DNA of 6,286 bases from Bryobacterales bacterium (lineage in GTDB: Bacteria; Acidobacteriota; Terriglobia; Bryobacterales; Bryobacteraceae), in NCBI GenBank assembly GCA_025456495.1, contig JALOKO010000243.1, forward strand, positions 1 through 6,286, given 5' to 3'. A model generated the notes under the pieces. The model had not been told where the DNA came from. It worked only from the letters and a program-made list of their open reading frames with translations, and ran no database searches. This document shows, piece after piece, positions 1 through 6,286 of the stretch. The first letter of the stretch is position 1; each line of letters opens with the position of its first letter. Both the position numbers and the translations under genes were made by a program.

Positions 1-76
1 CGGAGCCTCCGGTGCGCCCCTGGTTCGCGTGCGGGCCGGGCGGCTGGAACTGGATAGCAGCACCGCGACTCAGTAG
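1..76 (+). CDS. C-terminal end of an upstream gene, product unknown (partial)
   Basis: Reading from base 2, the plus strand is open for 24 codons and ends at a TAG at 74-76. The peptide is G-A-S-G-A-P-L-V-R-V-R-A-G-R-L-E-L-D-S-S-T-A-T-Q. Most codons end in G or C, as in the recognised genes nearby. The alternation of V-R-V-R and L-E-L looks like a closing beta strand followed by a loose polar tail. The other two plus frames give less protein-like peptides; one stops at 55-57 and the other runs into the repeat array. The fragment is too short to assign to a family, and it could be chance open frame. If real, it is 160 bp from the next start codon, and a promoter-like element lies in between, so it need not be co-transcribed with the next gene. 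Confidence 0.35.
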   Translation, partial: GASGAPLVRVRAGRLELDSSTATQ

Positions 77-82
77 AGCCGC

Positions 83-138
83 GCTGGCAGGGTGGCGCTG
101 GCAAGGGCGTGCTGGCAGGGGCGTGCTGGCAGGGTGGC
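83..138. repeat. Four tandem copies of a 14-bp unit upstream of the acetyl-CoA synthetase gene
   Basis: Four units follow one another without gaps: GCTGGCAGGGTGGC (83-96), GCTGGCAAGGGCGT (97-110), GCTGGCAGGGGCGT (111-124) and GCTGGCAGGGTGGC (125-138). The first and last are identical, and the middle two differ from each other at one base. All share GCTGGCA at the start. The array ends about 30 bp before the extended -10 element, so it lies where upstream promoter elements or activator sites would be. It may be a neutral minisatellite or a cluster of binding sites; the sequence alone does not decide. Confidence 0.8.
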
Positions 139-166
139 GCTTTGAAGCTGGGCTGATGGGGTGATC

Positions 167-175
167 TGATAAAAT
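167..175 (+). promoter_or_regulatory. Extended -10 promoter element for the acetyl-CoA synthetase gene
   Basis: The sequence TGATAAAAT fits the extended -10 pattern TG-N-TATAAT with one mismatch, in otherwise GC-rich surroundings. There is no good -35 at normal distance: TTGAAG at 142-147 is 22 bp away, which is too far. Extended -10 promoters can work without a good -35. Transcription would start near 182, giving a leader of about 55 nt. A 9-bp direct repeat, GGCTGATGG, lies on each side of the element (151-159 and 187-195). Confidence 0.4.
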
Positions 176-227
176 CCTAAAGATCCGGCTGATGGCGTCC
201 ACGCCCGGCCGCTGCCCACGAGTAAGT

Positions 228-233
228 TAAGGA
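228..233 (+). promoter_or_regulatory. Ribosome binding site of the acetyl-CoA synthetase gene
   Basis: TAAGGA ends three bases before the ATG at 237-239. The spacing is slightly tight. It supports this ATG, which also gives the usual N-terminal length for the family. Confidence 0.5.
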
Positions 234-236
234 TCC

Positions 237-2168
<1,932 letters not shown>

Positions 2169-2270
2169 GCGACAGTGGACTGGCCCAGGCAGTGGACTGG
2201 CCGCGGCAGTGGGCTGGCCGCGACAGTGGGCTGGCCGCGACAGTGGATTGGTCGCGACAGTGGACTGGTC
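2169..2270. repeat. Six tandem copies of a 17-bp unit just after the acs stop codon
   Basis: Units are at 2169-2185, 2186-2202, 2203-2219, 2220-2236, 2237-2253 and 2254-2270. The consensus is GCGACAGTGGACTGGCC; by my count the matches are 17, 14, 15, 16, 15 and 16 of 17. The array begins at the base after the TAA. Each unit has a core CAGTGG(A/G)(C/T)TG; in units 1, 2 and 6 it is a dyad, CAGT-GG-ACTG. Units 5 and 6 change GGCC to GGTC, so GCGAC at 2254-2258 can pair with GTCGC at 2268-2272. GTCGCGAC at 2251-2258 is a perfect palindrome. Seventeen is not a multiple of three, so the array does not encode a peptide repeat. Confidence 0.9.
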
Positions 2271-2272
2271 GC
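2254..2272 (+). terminator. Hairpin in the last 17-bp repeat, possible weak transcript end
   Basis: GCGAC and GTCGC can pair across nine bases, and an alternative register extends the stem as GCGA-CAG with CTG-(G)-TCGC. No run of T follows, so this is not a standard intrinsic terminator. It could stabilise the 3' end of the acs transcript. The call rests on base pairing only. Confidence 0.2.
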
Positions 2273-2337
2273 GAGACCGGTTGCGTGGAAGGGATCGGGC
2301 ATGCGCCGCGGGAATGGGGGCGTGCCGCGCAGGACCT

Positions 2338-2347
2338 GGAAGGGGGG
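2338..2347 (+). promoter_or_regulatory. Ribosome binding site deciding the start of the PhnB-like gene
   Basis: A purine run GGAAGGGGGG lies just before the ATG at 2351, with its AAGG core about seven bases away. The frame is open further upstream to an ATG at 2192, but that extension would translate the 17-bp array. The strong Shine-Dalgarno sequence and the family's N-terminus both place the true start at 2351. Confidence 0.65.
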
Positions 2348-2350
2348 CTG

Positions 2351-2803
2351 ATGCCGAAGGTAACGCCGTTTCTCTGGTTCAATGACAACGCCGAGGAGGC
2401 TGCCGAATACTACCTCGCGCTCTTTCCAGGGTCGAAGAAGCTGGCGGAACTACGCTCGCGTGGCGTGGGTCCGTGGCCTGAGGGGAAAATTGCCACCATC
2501 ACCATTGAATTGATGGGCCAGGAGTTGACCTTGATGAACGGAGGTCCGGCGCATGCGCACACGCCAGCCTTTTCCCTGGTGGCGGCATGCAAGGATCAGG
2601 CGGAACTGGACCACTACTGGGACCGGCTGTTGGAAGGCGGCCAGGCGATGGCCTGCGGTTGGCTGACAGACAAGTTCGGCCTCTGCTGGCAAATTGTGCC
2701 CGAGCGGATCGGGGACATCCTGAAGCATCCCAAGGCGATGGCGGCCATGATGACGATGGTGAAGTTCGATATCGCCGCGCTGGAGCTAGCCGCTGAGGAC
2801 TAG
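2351..2803 (+). CDS. PhnB-like VOC-superfamily protein (3-dmu-9_3-mt domain)
   Basis: The protein has 150 residues and matches the small cytoplasmic PhnB-like family throughout. It begins TPFLWFNDNAEEAAEYYLALFPGSK (5-29), the typical first beta-alpha unit. The strand TITIELMGQELTLMNGGP is at 49-66, and F-S-L-V-A-A-C at 74-80 with DHYWDRLLEGG at 87-97 forms the second unit. The signature CGWLTDKFGLCWQIVP is at 102-117, and the tail MMTMVKFDIAALE is at 133-145. The family is often labelled 3-demethylubiquinone methyltransferase after its Pfam name, but it has no SAM-binding fold, and the biochemical role of most members is unknown. A dioxygenase- or glyoxalase-like metal site is possible, but I cannot point to a full metal-ligand set. 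The gene follows acs by 182 bp, separated by the repeat array. It converges with the next gene across only 15 bp. Confidence 0.9.
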   Translation: MPKVTPFLWFNDNAEEAAEYYLALFPGSKKLAELRSRGVGPWPEGKIATITIELMGQELTLMNGGPAHAHTPAFSLVAACKDQAELDHYWDRLLEGGQAMACGWLTDKFGLCWQIVPERIGDILKHPKAMAAMMTMVKFDIAALELAAED

Positions 2804-2818
2804 GCGTCGCGGCAACGA

Positions 2819-3370
2819 CTAGCGCTGTCCGGGGCGCCGTTGGATCTGTTGCACGCGGCAGCGTTGCGCCTCTGATTCCATCACTTCCAGTTCCGCTTCC
2901 TTCAACTCAGAGAGGTCGCGCAGATAGGTTTGCAGTTGGATCTGTGATGCCGCGCTATCAGTGAAGTAGGCGTCCAGCAGTTCGGCGATGGCGGGGTTCT
3001 GGTAGCGTCGCACGGCCTCATTGATTGAGGTCACTTTGCCGCGGAAGGACTGCACGCGGAGATAAGCGTCCACCACCAGGCTGAGCTTTTCAGGTTTGGC
3101 GGCAAGGCGCTCTAACGACCATTCCACGCCCCGCAGTTCTTCGCGCGTGGATTCCAGTTGCTGGACGTAGGCCTCGGGTGCGCCCTTGGCCACCCATTGT
3201 TCCGGCTTCAACTGTTCCAGGATAGGCTTTACTTCACCAAGGCGCGTGGCCATCGCGACGATGCTTTCGCGCGTGTTCCATTCGGCCGCGACTCCACTGA
3301 CGTTGTTTTGCGAATACGCCGGAAGAGACGCGACCACACTCAGTAGCAGCAGGACGGGAAGGATGCGCAT
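2819..3370 (-). CDS. Small exported helical/coiled-coil protein, function unknown
   Basis: The protein has 183 residues. Residues 1-20 form a signal peptide: MR, a leucine/valine-rich core, then A-Y-S before Q21. The rest is almost wholly helical. Charged, leucine-spaced stretches suggest coiled coil at about 70-90 (QQLESTREELRGVEWSLERL) and 142-170 (the L-x-x-L-x-E-L-K-E-A-E-L-E-V-M-E pattern). There is one cysteine, at 171, and no membrane span beyond the signal. The C-terminus is basic (QQIQRRPGQR). I do not recognise a named family; similar small periplasmic proteins are annotated as hypothetical. It lies 99 bp downstream of the FecR-domain gene on the same strand, and no promoter is obvious in the gap, so co-transcription is likely. 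The ATG at 3368-3370 lacks a clear Shine-Dalgarno site, but the signal peptide starts exactly there. Confidence 0.7.
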   Translation of the reverse strand: MRILPVLLLLSVVASLPAYSQNNVSGVAAEWNTRESIVAMATRLGEVKPILEQLKPEQWVAKGAPEAYVQQLESTREELRGVEWSLERLAAKPEKLSLVVDAYLRVQSFRGKVTSINEAVRRYQNPAIAELLDAYFTDSAASQIQLQTYLRDLSELKEAELEVMESEAQRCRVQQIQRRPGQR

Positions 3371-3416
3371 GTCGATTCTAAGTCTCGCACGATCCCGGGC
3401 TCCGCTGAAGGGGTGA

Positions 3417-3458
3417 TGCCGTGGATGAGCGGCACTTGGCCTGTCCCCGCAAGGCGGG
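3417..3458 (-). other. Two short GC-rich hairpins between the fecR-like and coiled-coil genes
   Basis: TGCCG (3417-3421) pairs with CGGCA (3430-3434) across eight bases. CCCGC (3446-3450) pairs with GCGGG (3454-3458) across AAG. Neither is followed by a T run on the minus strand. They may attenuate or process the two-gene transcript, or may be incidental in GC-rich DNA. Confidence 0.25.
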
Positions 3459-3469
3459 TGGAAGCGCGG

Positions 3470-4378
3470 TCAATTTCCGGCGGGCGGGGGCGGGGGAGGT
3501 GGCGCACTCGTGGATGGGGCGGAGCTTCCGCCTGGGGGCGGCGGCGGCGCGCCCGCGGGCTCGTCTCCGGGCAATGGGGCGCCACCCCCACCGGGCGGAG
3601 GTACTCCTCCCCCGAGTCCGCGATTCTGGTTGCGCACGGCCACGGCATACAGCACATCCGACACGGCGCGCATGGTTGCGCGCAAAACACCATCCTTGGC
3701 GACACGGGCCTTGGCGATGGGGACATCCCGATCAATGCGCAACTGCTCTCCACCTCGCACCAGTTGCTGTTTGCCTGAGGGCAACAGGCGGTGCTCCACC
3801 AGCACCTCGCCCTCATCCACGCCCACCACTGTGGCCTCTGAATCCTCATCCACTTCCACAAAAAAGGTGGTGCCCCGGACGGAAATCACCGCCGTCGGGG
3901 TGTGGATGCGATGTGGGTTGGGCTTGCCCATGATCCGCTCAATGTGGATCTTCATCCGGCCCACCCAGATATCAAAGATGTCGTTCCAATTGCCCCAATT
4001 GCTACGGAAGAGCACGCGGGAGTTGGGATATACCTCAAAGGAACTGCCATCACGAAGTTCAAACACGGCGTATCCATCAGCGCCGGTCACCACTTCCAGG
4101 CCCGGCTTTACCTGATCTCCGGGCATCAACGTGAAGCTCTCTCCTGCCTTCACCACGGCGACGCGTCCCGTGGAGAGGGTGACGGTGGCTGCATGTTCAG
4201 CGGGGGCAACAGCACCCATGCCGGGGAACTGTAGAGCGCATACATGGCCAGGGGTCAGCAGGATGGCGATACAGCTGAGGAGCGTTGGAAGCGTCATGGG
4301 TCGCCATCGCCCAGGGAGGGGTGATGGCTTCGCGGAGGACCTCCGCGGGTGCATCAACTGATTGGCCACTCTCACCAT
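3470..4378 (-). CDS. Exported FecR-domain protein with proline/glycine-rich tail
   Basis: The protein has 302 residues from the ATG at 4376-4378. A basic leader (1-27) precedes a hydrophobic stretch MTLPTLLSCIAILLTPGHV (28-46), with a likely cleavage after V-C-A (49). The FecR domain spans about 66-195. It includes the paired elements GRVAVVKAGESFTLMPGDQV (71-90) and DGYAVFELRDGSSFEVYPNS (101-120), then the signature TPTAVISVRGTTFFVEV (160-176) and VVGVDEGEVLVEH (184-196). Residues 255-302 are a low-complexity tail of Gly, Pro and Ala ending in seven prolines. Classical FecR relays siderophore signals to an ECF sigma factor through an N-terminal cytoplasmic segment and a membrane span. Here there is no neighbouring sigma factor and the N-terminus looks like a signal peptide, so an envelope or polysaccharide-binding role is more likely than anti-sigma activity. 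Other possible starts are TTG 4384 (AAGGG four bases upstream), ATG 4354 and ATG 4297. The promoter at 4435-4443 is compatible with all of them. Confidence 0.85.
   Translation of the reverse strand: MVRVANQLMHPRRSSAKPSPLPGRWRPMTLPTLLSCIAILLTPGHVCALQFPGMGAVAPAEHAATVTLSTGRVAVVKAGESFTLMPGDQVKPGLEVVTGADGYAVFELRDGSSFEVYPNSRVLFRSNWGNWNDIFDIWVGRMKIHIERIMGKPNPHRIHTPTAVISVRGTTFFVEVDEDSEATVVGVDEGEVLVEHRLLPSGKQQLVRGGEQLRIDRDVPIAKARVAKDGVLRATMRAVSDVLYAVAVRNQNRGLGGGVPPPGGGGAPLPGDEPAGAPPPPPGGSSAPSTSAPPPPPPPAGN
4331..4347. repeat. 17-bp palindrome inside the 5' end of the fecR-like gene
   Basis: CGCGGAGGACCTCCGCG is a perfect inverted repeat with eight-base arms around one central base. In RNA it would fold as six G-C-rich pairs with a five-base loop. 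It lies about 80-100 nt after the predicted transcription start. It falls within the coding part if translation begins at 4378 or 4354, and within the leader if it begins at 4297. In the minus-strand mRNA the loop and arm contain GGAGG, an anti-Shine-Dalgarno match, but about 35 nt from the ATG at 4297, too far to serve it directly. Confidence 0.6.
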
Positions 4379-4415
4379 GCGCAAAAGACCCTTGGGCGCC
4401 GCCCATAACCAGCGG

Positions 4416-4442
4416 TTGACCCTAAGTTGGCTCGATTATAAC
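4416..4442 (+). promoter_or_regulatory. Candidate rightward promoter for the DHPS-fold gene
   Basis: TTGACC (4416-4421) and TATAAC (4437-4442) each match five of six bases of the sigma-70 boxes. The spacer is 15 bp, shorter than the preferred 17. The -10 shares its bases with the leftward extended -10 at 4435-4443, so the two polymerase sites would exclude each other. The start would be about 240 nt upstream of the ATG at 4691. Confidence 0.3.
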
Positions 4443-4443
4443 A
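4435..4443 (-). promoter_or_regulatory. Consensus extended -10 promoter for the fecR-like gene
   Basis: On the minus strand the bases read TGTTATAAT, an exact match to TG-N-TATAAT. The hexamer 17 bp upstream (ATTCCT, 4463-4458) is a poor -35; TTGATT at 4466-4461 is 20 bp away. The exact extended -10 stands out in this GC-rich window. Transcription would start near 4428 and reach the ATG at 4378 after about 50 nt. Confidence 0.6.
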
Positions 4444-4690
4444 GGGAACCCAGTGTCAGGAATCAACAAATGTTTCTGCTGTGTTTGGCCATGGCCGACA
4501 GTAGTACCAGTTACAGGTGTTTCGCGCGGCAAGTGGATGGAAACGGATGTGATTCCCAACGCGCCCCCTCCGGCGTGGGACAATACGGTAAGGCTGCCCG
4601 CGCCCTCCGGTTCGCAATGAATCTCCAGTTTGGCATCCGTGCAGGCTGGCTCTCCAAATCGCACCGGGTGCGCCGCCTTGTCGGATCCTC

Positions 4691-5671
4691 ATGCCAAGAA
4701 AACGCTTCCGCCTCGAACTCAAGAAAGAAACGCTCTATTTGGGTGATCGCACGCTGGTGTTCAGCCTGCTAAAGTTGCCGCGTTTGCAGGAAGCGCAGGA
4801 GCCATTCCGCGACCTGGAAACCCTGGTGGCCCGTGCCCATCGCGAGGTGGAACTGGGGGCGGACGTCATTGACGTGTCCGCGATGAGCCTGTCGCCAACG
4901 GTCTATCCGGTGAGCGCGGAGGTGGAGGCGCGATCCGTAGTGCCGATGGTGCGCCGATTGCGTAAGGACGGGGTGCCGTATATCTGCGTGACCACCACGC
5001 ATGGCTCAGTGGCGGAGAAGGCGCTGCAGGCGGGCGCCGATTTCATCAACGACCCCAGCGGACTGAAGCTTGACCCCGAACTTGGCCCAGCGGTGAGCCG
5101 CAACGATGGGGCGCTGATCCTTGCCCACATGCGCGAAATTCCCCCGGTGTGGCAGACCCTGGCTCCGATTCGGGATCCGCTGGGCGAGGCCTTCATTGTG
5201 CTGCGCGCCAATTTGGGACGCGCCATTCGCGCCGGGATTCCGTCGAACCGGATACTGGTGGATCCCGGTCTTGGCCTGGGCAAGCGGAAGGAAGAGAACA
5301 CGCAGATTCTCGCCCAACTGCGCCGTCTGCAGGAATTAGAATATCCAACCATCCTCACCTTTCACGGGAAAACCTTTGTGGGCGACACCATGGAAGGGGG
5401 CAGGGAAGCGGCGGAGTCCGCGGCGGCGGCCTTTGCCCTTTCCGAGGGCGTGCATGCCGTGCGGACCCCGTCGGCGGCGGCCTCGCGGTCGTTGGCCAAT
5501 GTGGTGGACGCGCTGATGCTGGCCCAGACGGACCTGCGGGAGTTGGCGGCGCGCAAGGCGCAACAGCGTCCTCGCGGAGAATCGCCGCTGCAGGCGATGG
5601 CCGAAGCCAAGCGGGGCATCAATCGTCGAGGCTCGCTGCCGCCACTGCGTCCCCGCACAAACCGTGGGTAA
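4691..5671 (+). CDS. Divergent dihydropteroate-synthase-fold (pterin-binding TIM barrel) protein
   Basis: The protein has 326 residues against about 270-290 for usual FolP. The fold is clear: GADVIDVSAMS at 56-66, AGADFINDPSGL at 114-125, LILAHMREIPPVWQ at 142-155, RILVDPGLGLGKRKEE at 187-202, LTFHGKTFVG at 222-231 and GVHAVRTPSAAAS at 253-265. Pterin-site residues kept, by alignment to E. coli FolP, are N120 (N115), D191 (D185), K227 (K221) and R258 (R255). Changed are the NVTPDSFSDGG loop (now LLKLPRLQEAQEP, 26-38), GGESTRPG (now SAMSLSPT, 63-70), D96 (now T101), the S-R of S-R-K (now H225-G226) and H257 (now P260). A basic, proline-containing tail fills about 285-326. It is probably cytoplasmic. 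It could be a paralogue without DHPS activity, as reported for mycobacterial FolP2, or a different pterin enzyme. Hence I assign no folP symbol. The ATG at 4691 is the first start after an in-frame TAA at 4589; its Shine-Dalgarno site is weak. Confidence 0.8.
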   Translation: MPRKRFRLELKKETLYLGDRTLVFSLLKLPRLQEAQEPFRDLETLVARAHREVELGADVIDVSAMSLSPTVYPVSAEVEARSVVPMVRRLRKDGVPYICVTTTHGSVAEKALQAGADFINDPSGLKLDPELGPAVSRNDGALILAHMREIPPVWQTLAPIRDPLGEAFIVLRANLGRAIRAGIPSNRILVDPGLGLGKRKEENTQILAQLRRLQELEYPTILTFHGKTFVGDTMEGGREAAESAAAAFALSEGVHAVRTPSAAASRSLANVVDALMLAQTDLRELAARKAQQRPRGESPLQAMAEAKRGINRRGSLPPLRPRTNRG

Positions 5672-5718
5672 GGCGGATAGCAACCGGCGAGTTTCCCCCA
5701 TGGCGATGATCGCGCTGC
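5672..5718. other. Convergent gap without a recognisable terminator
   Basis: Only 47 bp separate the stop codons of the DHPS-fold and sulfatase genes. The short palindrome GCGATGATCGC at 5703-5713 would make only a four-pair stem. There is no T run on either strand in the right place, so transcripts probably overlap at their 3' ends. Confidence 0.4.
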
Positions 5719-6286
5719 CTAGGCCAACGCCAGTTGCCGCTCAGCGATGCGTGTGAGTTCCTTGCGCACGTCCTGCAATTCCGGTGCGTCAATGCGGTTG
5801 CTGAACTCGCCGGGGTCCTGCTGTAGGTCATATAACTCGCATCGTTCCCAGGACAGGTAGTTCAGCTTGTACTTGTCGGTGCGCACCATCAGCAGGGGCG
5901 GCTTGCCCACATAGCGGTTGTCGCGCGTGAAGACGGTGCGGCAGAACCAGTATTCGCTATAGACGAATTCACGTCGGGTGTAGGCGCGGCCCGCCATGAG
6001 GTTGGCGAAGCTGCGCCCGTGAAGGCCTTGGGCGGCTTCCAAGCCGCAGAGATCGGCCAGGGTGGGGAACAGGTCAATCTGTTCAATGAACTCGTTGCGC
6101 ACGCCACGCTGGCCGTCGGGAACCGAAATCATCAACGGGACCGCCACGGATTCCTCGAACATGTTGTGCTTTGTGTAGCTGCGATGGGCGCTGGCCATCT
6201 CGCCGTGGTCTGAGGTGTAGACCACCACCGTATTCCTGTGCAGACCCAGCTCGCGCAGGGCGTCGTACACCGTTCCCAGGTTGGCG
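5719..6286 (-). CDS. Sulfatase, S1 family, C-terminal part (partial, 5' end outside window)
   Basis: The frame is open to the window edge, so these 188 residues are the C-terminal part of a larger protein. It begins A-N-L-G-T-V-Y-D-A-L-R-E-L-G-L, the helix before the conserved strand. VVVYTSDHGEM follows, whose D26 and H27 (fragment numbering) are the metal-site Asp and its neighbour. K39 in YTKHNMFEESVAVPLMI matches the conserved lysine of the sulfate-binding site. IEQIDLFPTLADLCGL is the typical F-P-T-L helix, and RTDKYKLNYL and CELYDLQQDPGEFSNR belong to the usual C-terminal subdomain. These enzymes cleave sulfate esters and need a formylglycine made from Cys or Ser in a C/S-x-P-x-R motif, which lies outside the window, as would any signal peptide. 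The substrate cannot be read from this part. A phosphonate or phosphodiester hydrolase of the same superfamily is a less likely alternative. It converges with the DHPS-fold gene, 47 bp between stops. Confidence 0.9.
   Translation of the reverse strand, partial: ANLGTVYDALRELGLHRNTVVVYTSDHGEMASAHRSYTKHNMFEESVAVPLMISVPDGQRGVRNEFIEQIDLFPTLADLCGLEAAQGLHGRSFANLMAGRAYTRREFVYSEYWFCRTVFTRDNRYVGKPPLLMVRTDKYKLNYLSWERCELYDLQQDPGEFSNRIDAPELQDVRKELTRIAERQLALA

Larger units (their letters stand above)
4379..4690. other. Divergent intergenic control region
   Basis: This 312-bp stretch separates the minus-strand FecR gene from the plus-strand DHPS-fold gene. The part at 4410-4510 is less GC-rich and carries promoter-like elements on both strands. 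In 4510-4690 I see no RNA gene, terminator or strong repeat. A minus-strand open frame at 4422-4664 (80 residues, GTG start) begins with high-GC third positions but has no ribosome binding site. Its 3' end runs through the promoter, so I do not call it a gene. If the rightward promoter is used, the DHPS-fold transcript has a leader of about 240 nt, long enough for control at RNA level, though I recognise no riboswitch. Confidence 0.5.

Noticed and set aside
2169..2270. CRISPR-like array
   Set aside because: The 17-bp units are contiguous with no spacers, and there are no cas genes in the window.
2192..2350. N-terminal extension of the PhnB-like protein from an upstream in-frame ATG
   Set aside because: It would translate the 17-bp array into W/R/G-rich sequence unlike any family member, while a strong Shine-Dalgarno site and the family N-terminus mark 2351.
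2351..2803. Ubiquinone methyltransferase (UbiG-type) activity implied by the Pfam name of the domain
   Set aside because: The protein is a small VOC-fold PhnB-like protein without a SAM-binding motif; the methyltransferase label is a historical name.
2804..2818. Terminator between the PhnB-like gene and the coiled-coil gene
   Set aside because: The 15-bp gap is too short and has no hairpin with a T run.
3413..4115. Overlapping plus-strand open frames opposite the fecR-like gene
   Set aside because: They are antisense shadows of the FecR domain and its Pro/Gly tail, with no recognisable domain or start signal.
3470..4378. Classical FecR anti-sigma regulator of iron transport
   Set aside because: No sigma factor, TonB receptor or iron gene is adjacent, and the N-terminus reads as a signal peptide, not a cytoplasmic sigma-binding segment.
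4422..4664. 80-residue minus-strand open frame in the divergent intergenic region
   Set aside because: It has a GTG start with no ribosome binding site, its codon bias fades in the second half, and it runs through the consensus extended -10 of the FecR gene. No family recognised.
5149..5709. 186-residue plus-strand frame overlapping the DHPS-fold gene, and minus-strand frames opposite it
   Set aside because: Gly/Arg-rich translation without family resemblance; the DHPS-fold frame explains the region and has the matching codon bias.

Overview
The window is GC-rich bacterial DNA with high-GC third codon positions. The gene content is a solitary FecR-domain exported protein with a proline/glycine-rich tail, a small exported helical protein, an S1-type sulfatase, a PhnB-like protein and an acetyl-CoA synthetase. 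My best guess is Acidobacteriota, perhaps the Solibacter/Bryobacter side. That is a judgement from protein character, not a database result.

Layout. 1-76 is probably the tail of an upstream plus-strand gene. 77-236 is a control region for the next gene, with four 14-bp tandem repeats, an extended -10 element and a Shine-Dalgarno site. 237-2168 is a complete acetyl-CoA synthetase. 2169-2270 holds six tandem copies of a 17-bp unit starting at the base after its stop codon. 2351-2803 encodes a PhnB/VOC-fold protein. It converges, 15 bp apart, on a minus-strand pair: a small secreted coiled-coil protein (2819-3370), preceded in transcription by a FecR-domain protein (3470-4378). The roughly 310-bp region 4379-4690 is a divergent control region with a consensus extended -10 facing the FecR gene and a weaker overlapping candidate facing right. 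4691-5671 encodes a divergent dihydropteroate-synthase-fold protein. 5719-6286 is the 3' part of a minus-strand sulfatase gene that runs off the window end.

How the genes relate. No single pathway joins them. Acetyl-CoA synthetase feeds acetate into central metabolism. The FecR protein and the small exported protein may form a two-gene envelope transcript. The sulfatase, if exported, would remove sulfate from external esters. The most unusual item is the DHPS-fold protein: it keeps several residues of the pterin pocket but has lost both catalytic loops and two further active-site residues, so it may not be an ordinary folate enzyme. The second oddity is the pair of unrelated short tandem arrays, 14 bp before and 17 bp after the acetyl-CoA synthetase gene. 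I saw no CRISPR array, transposase, tRNA or rRNA.
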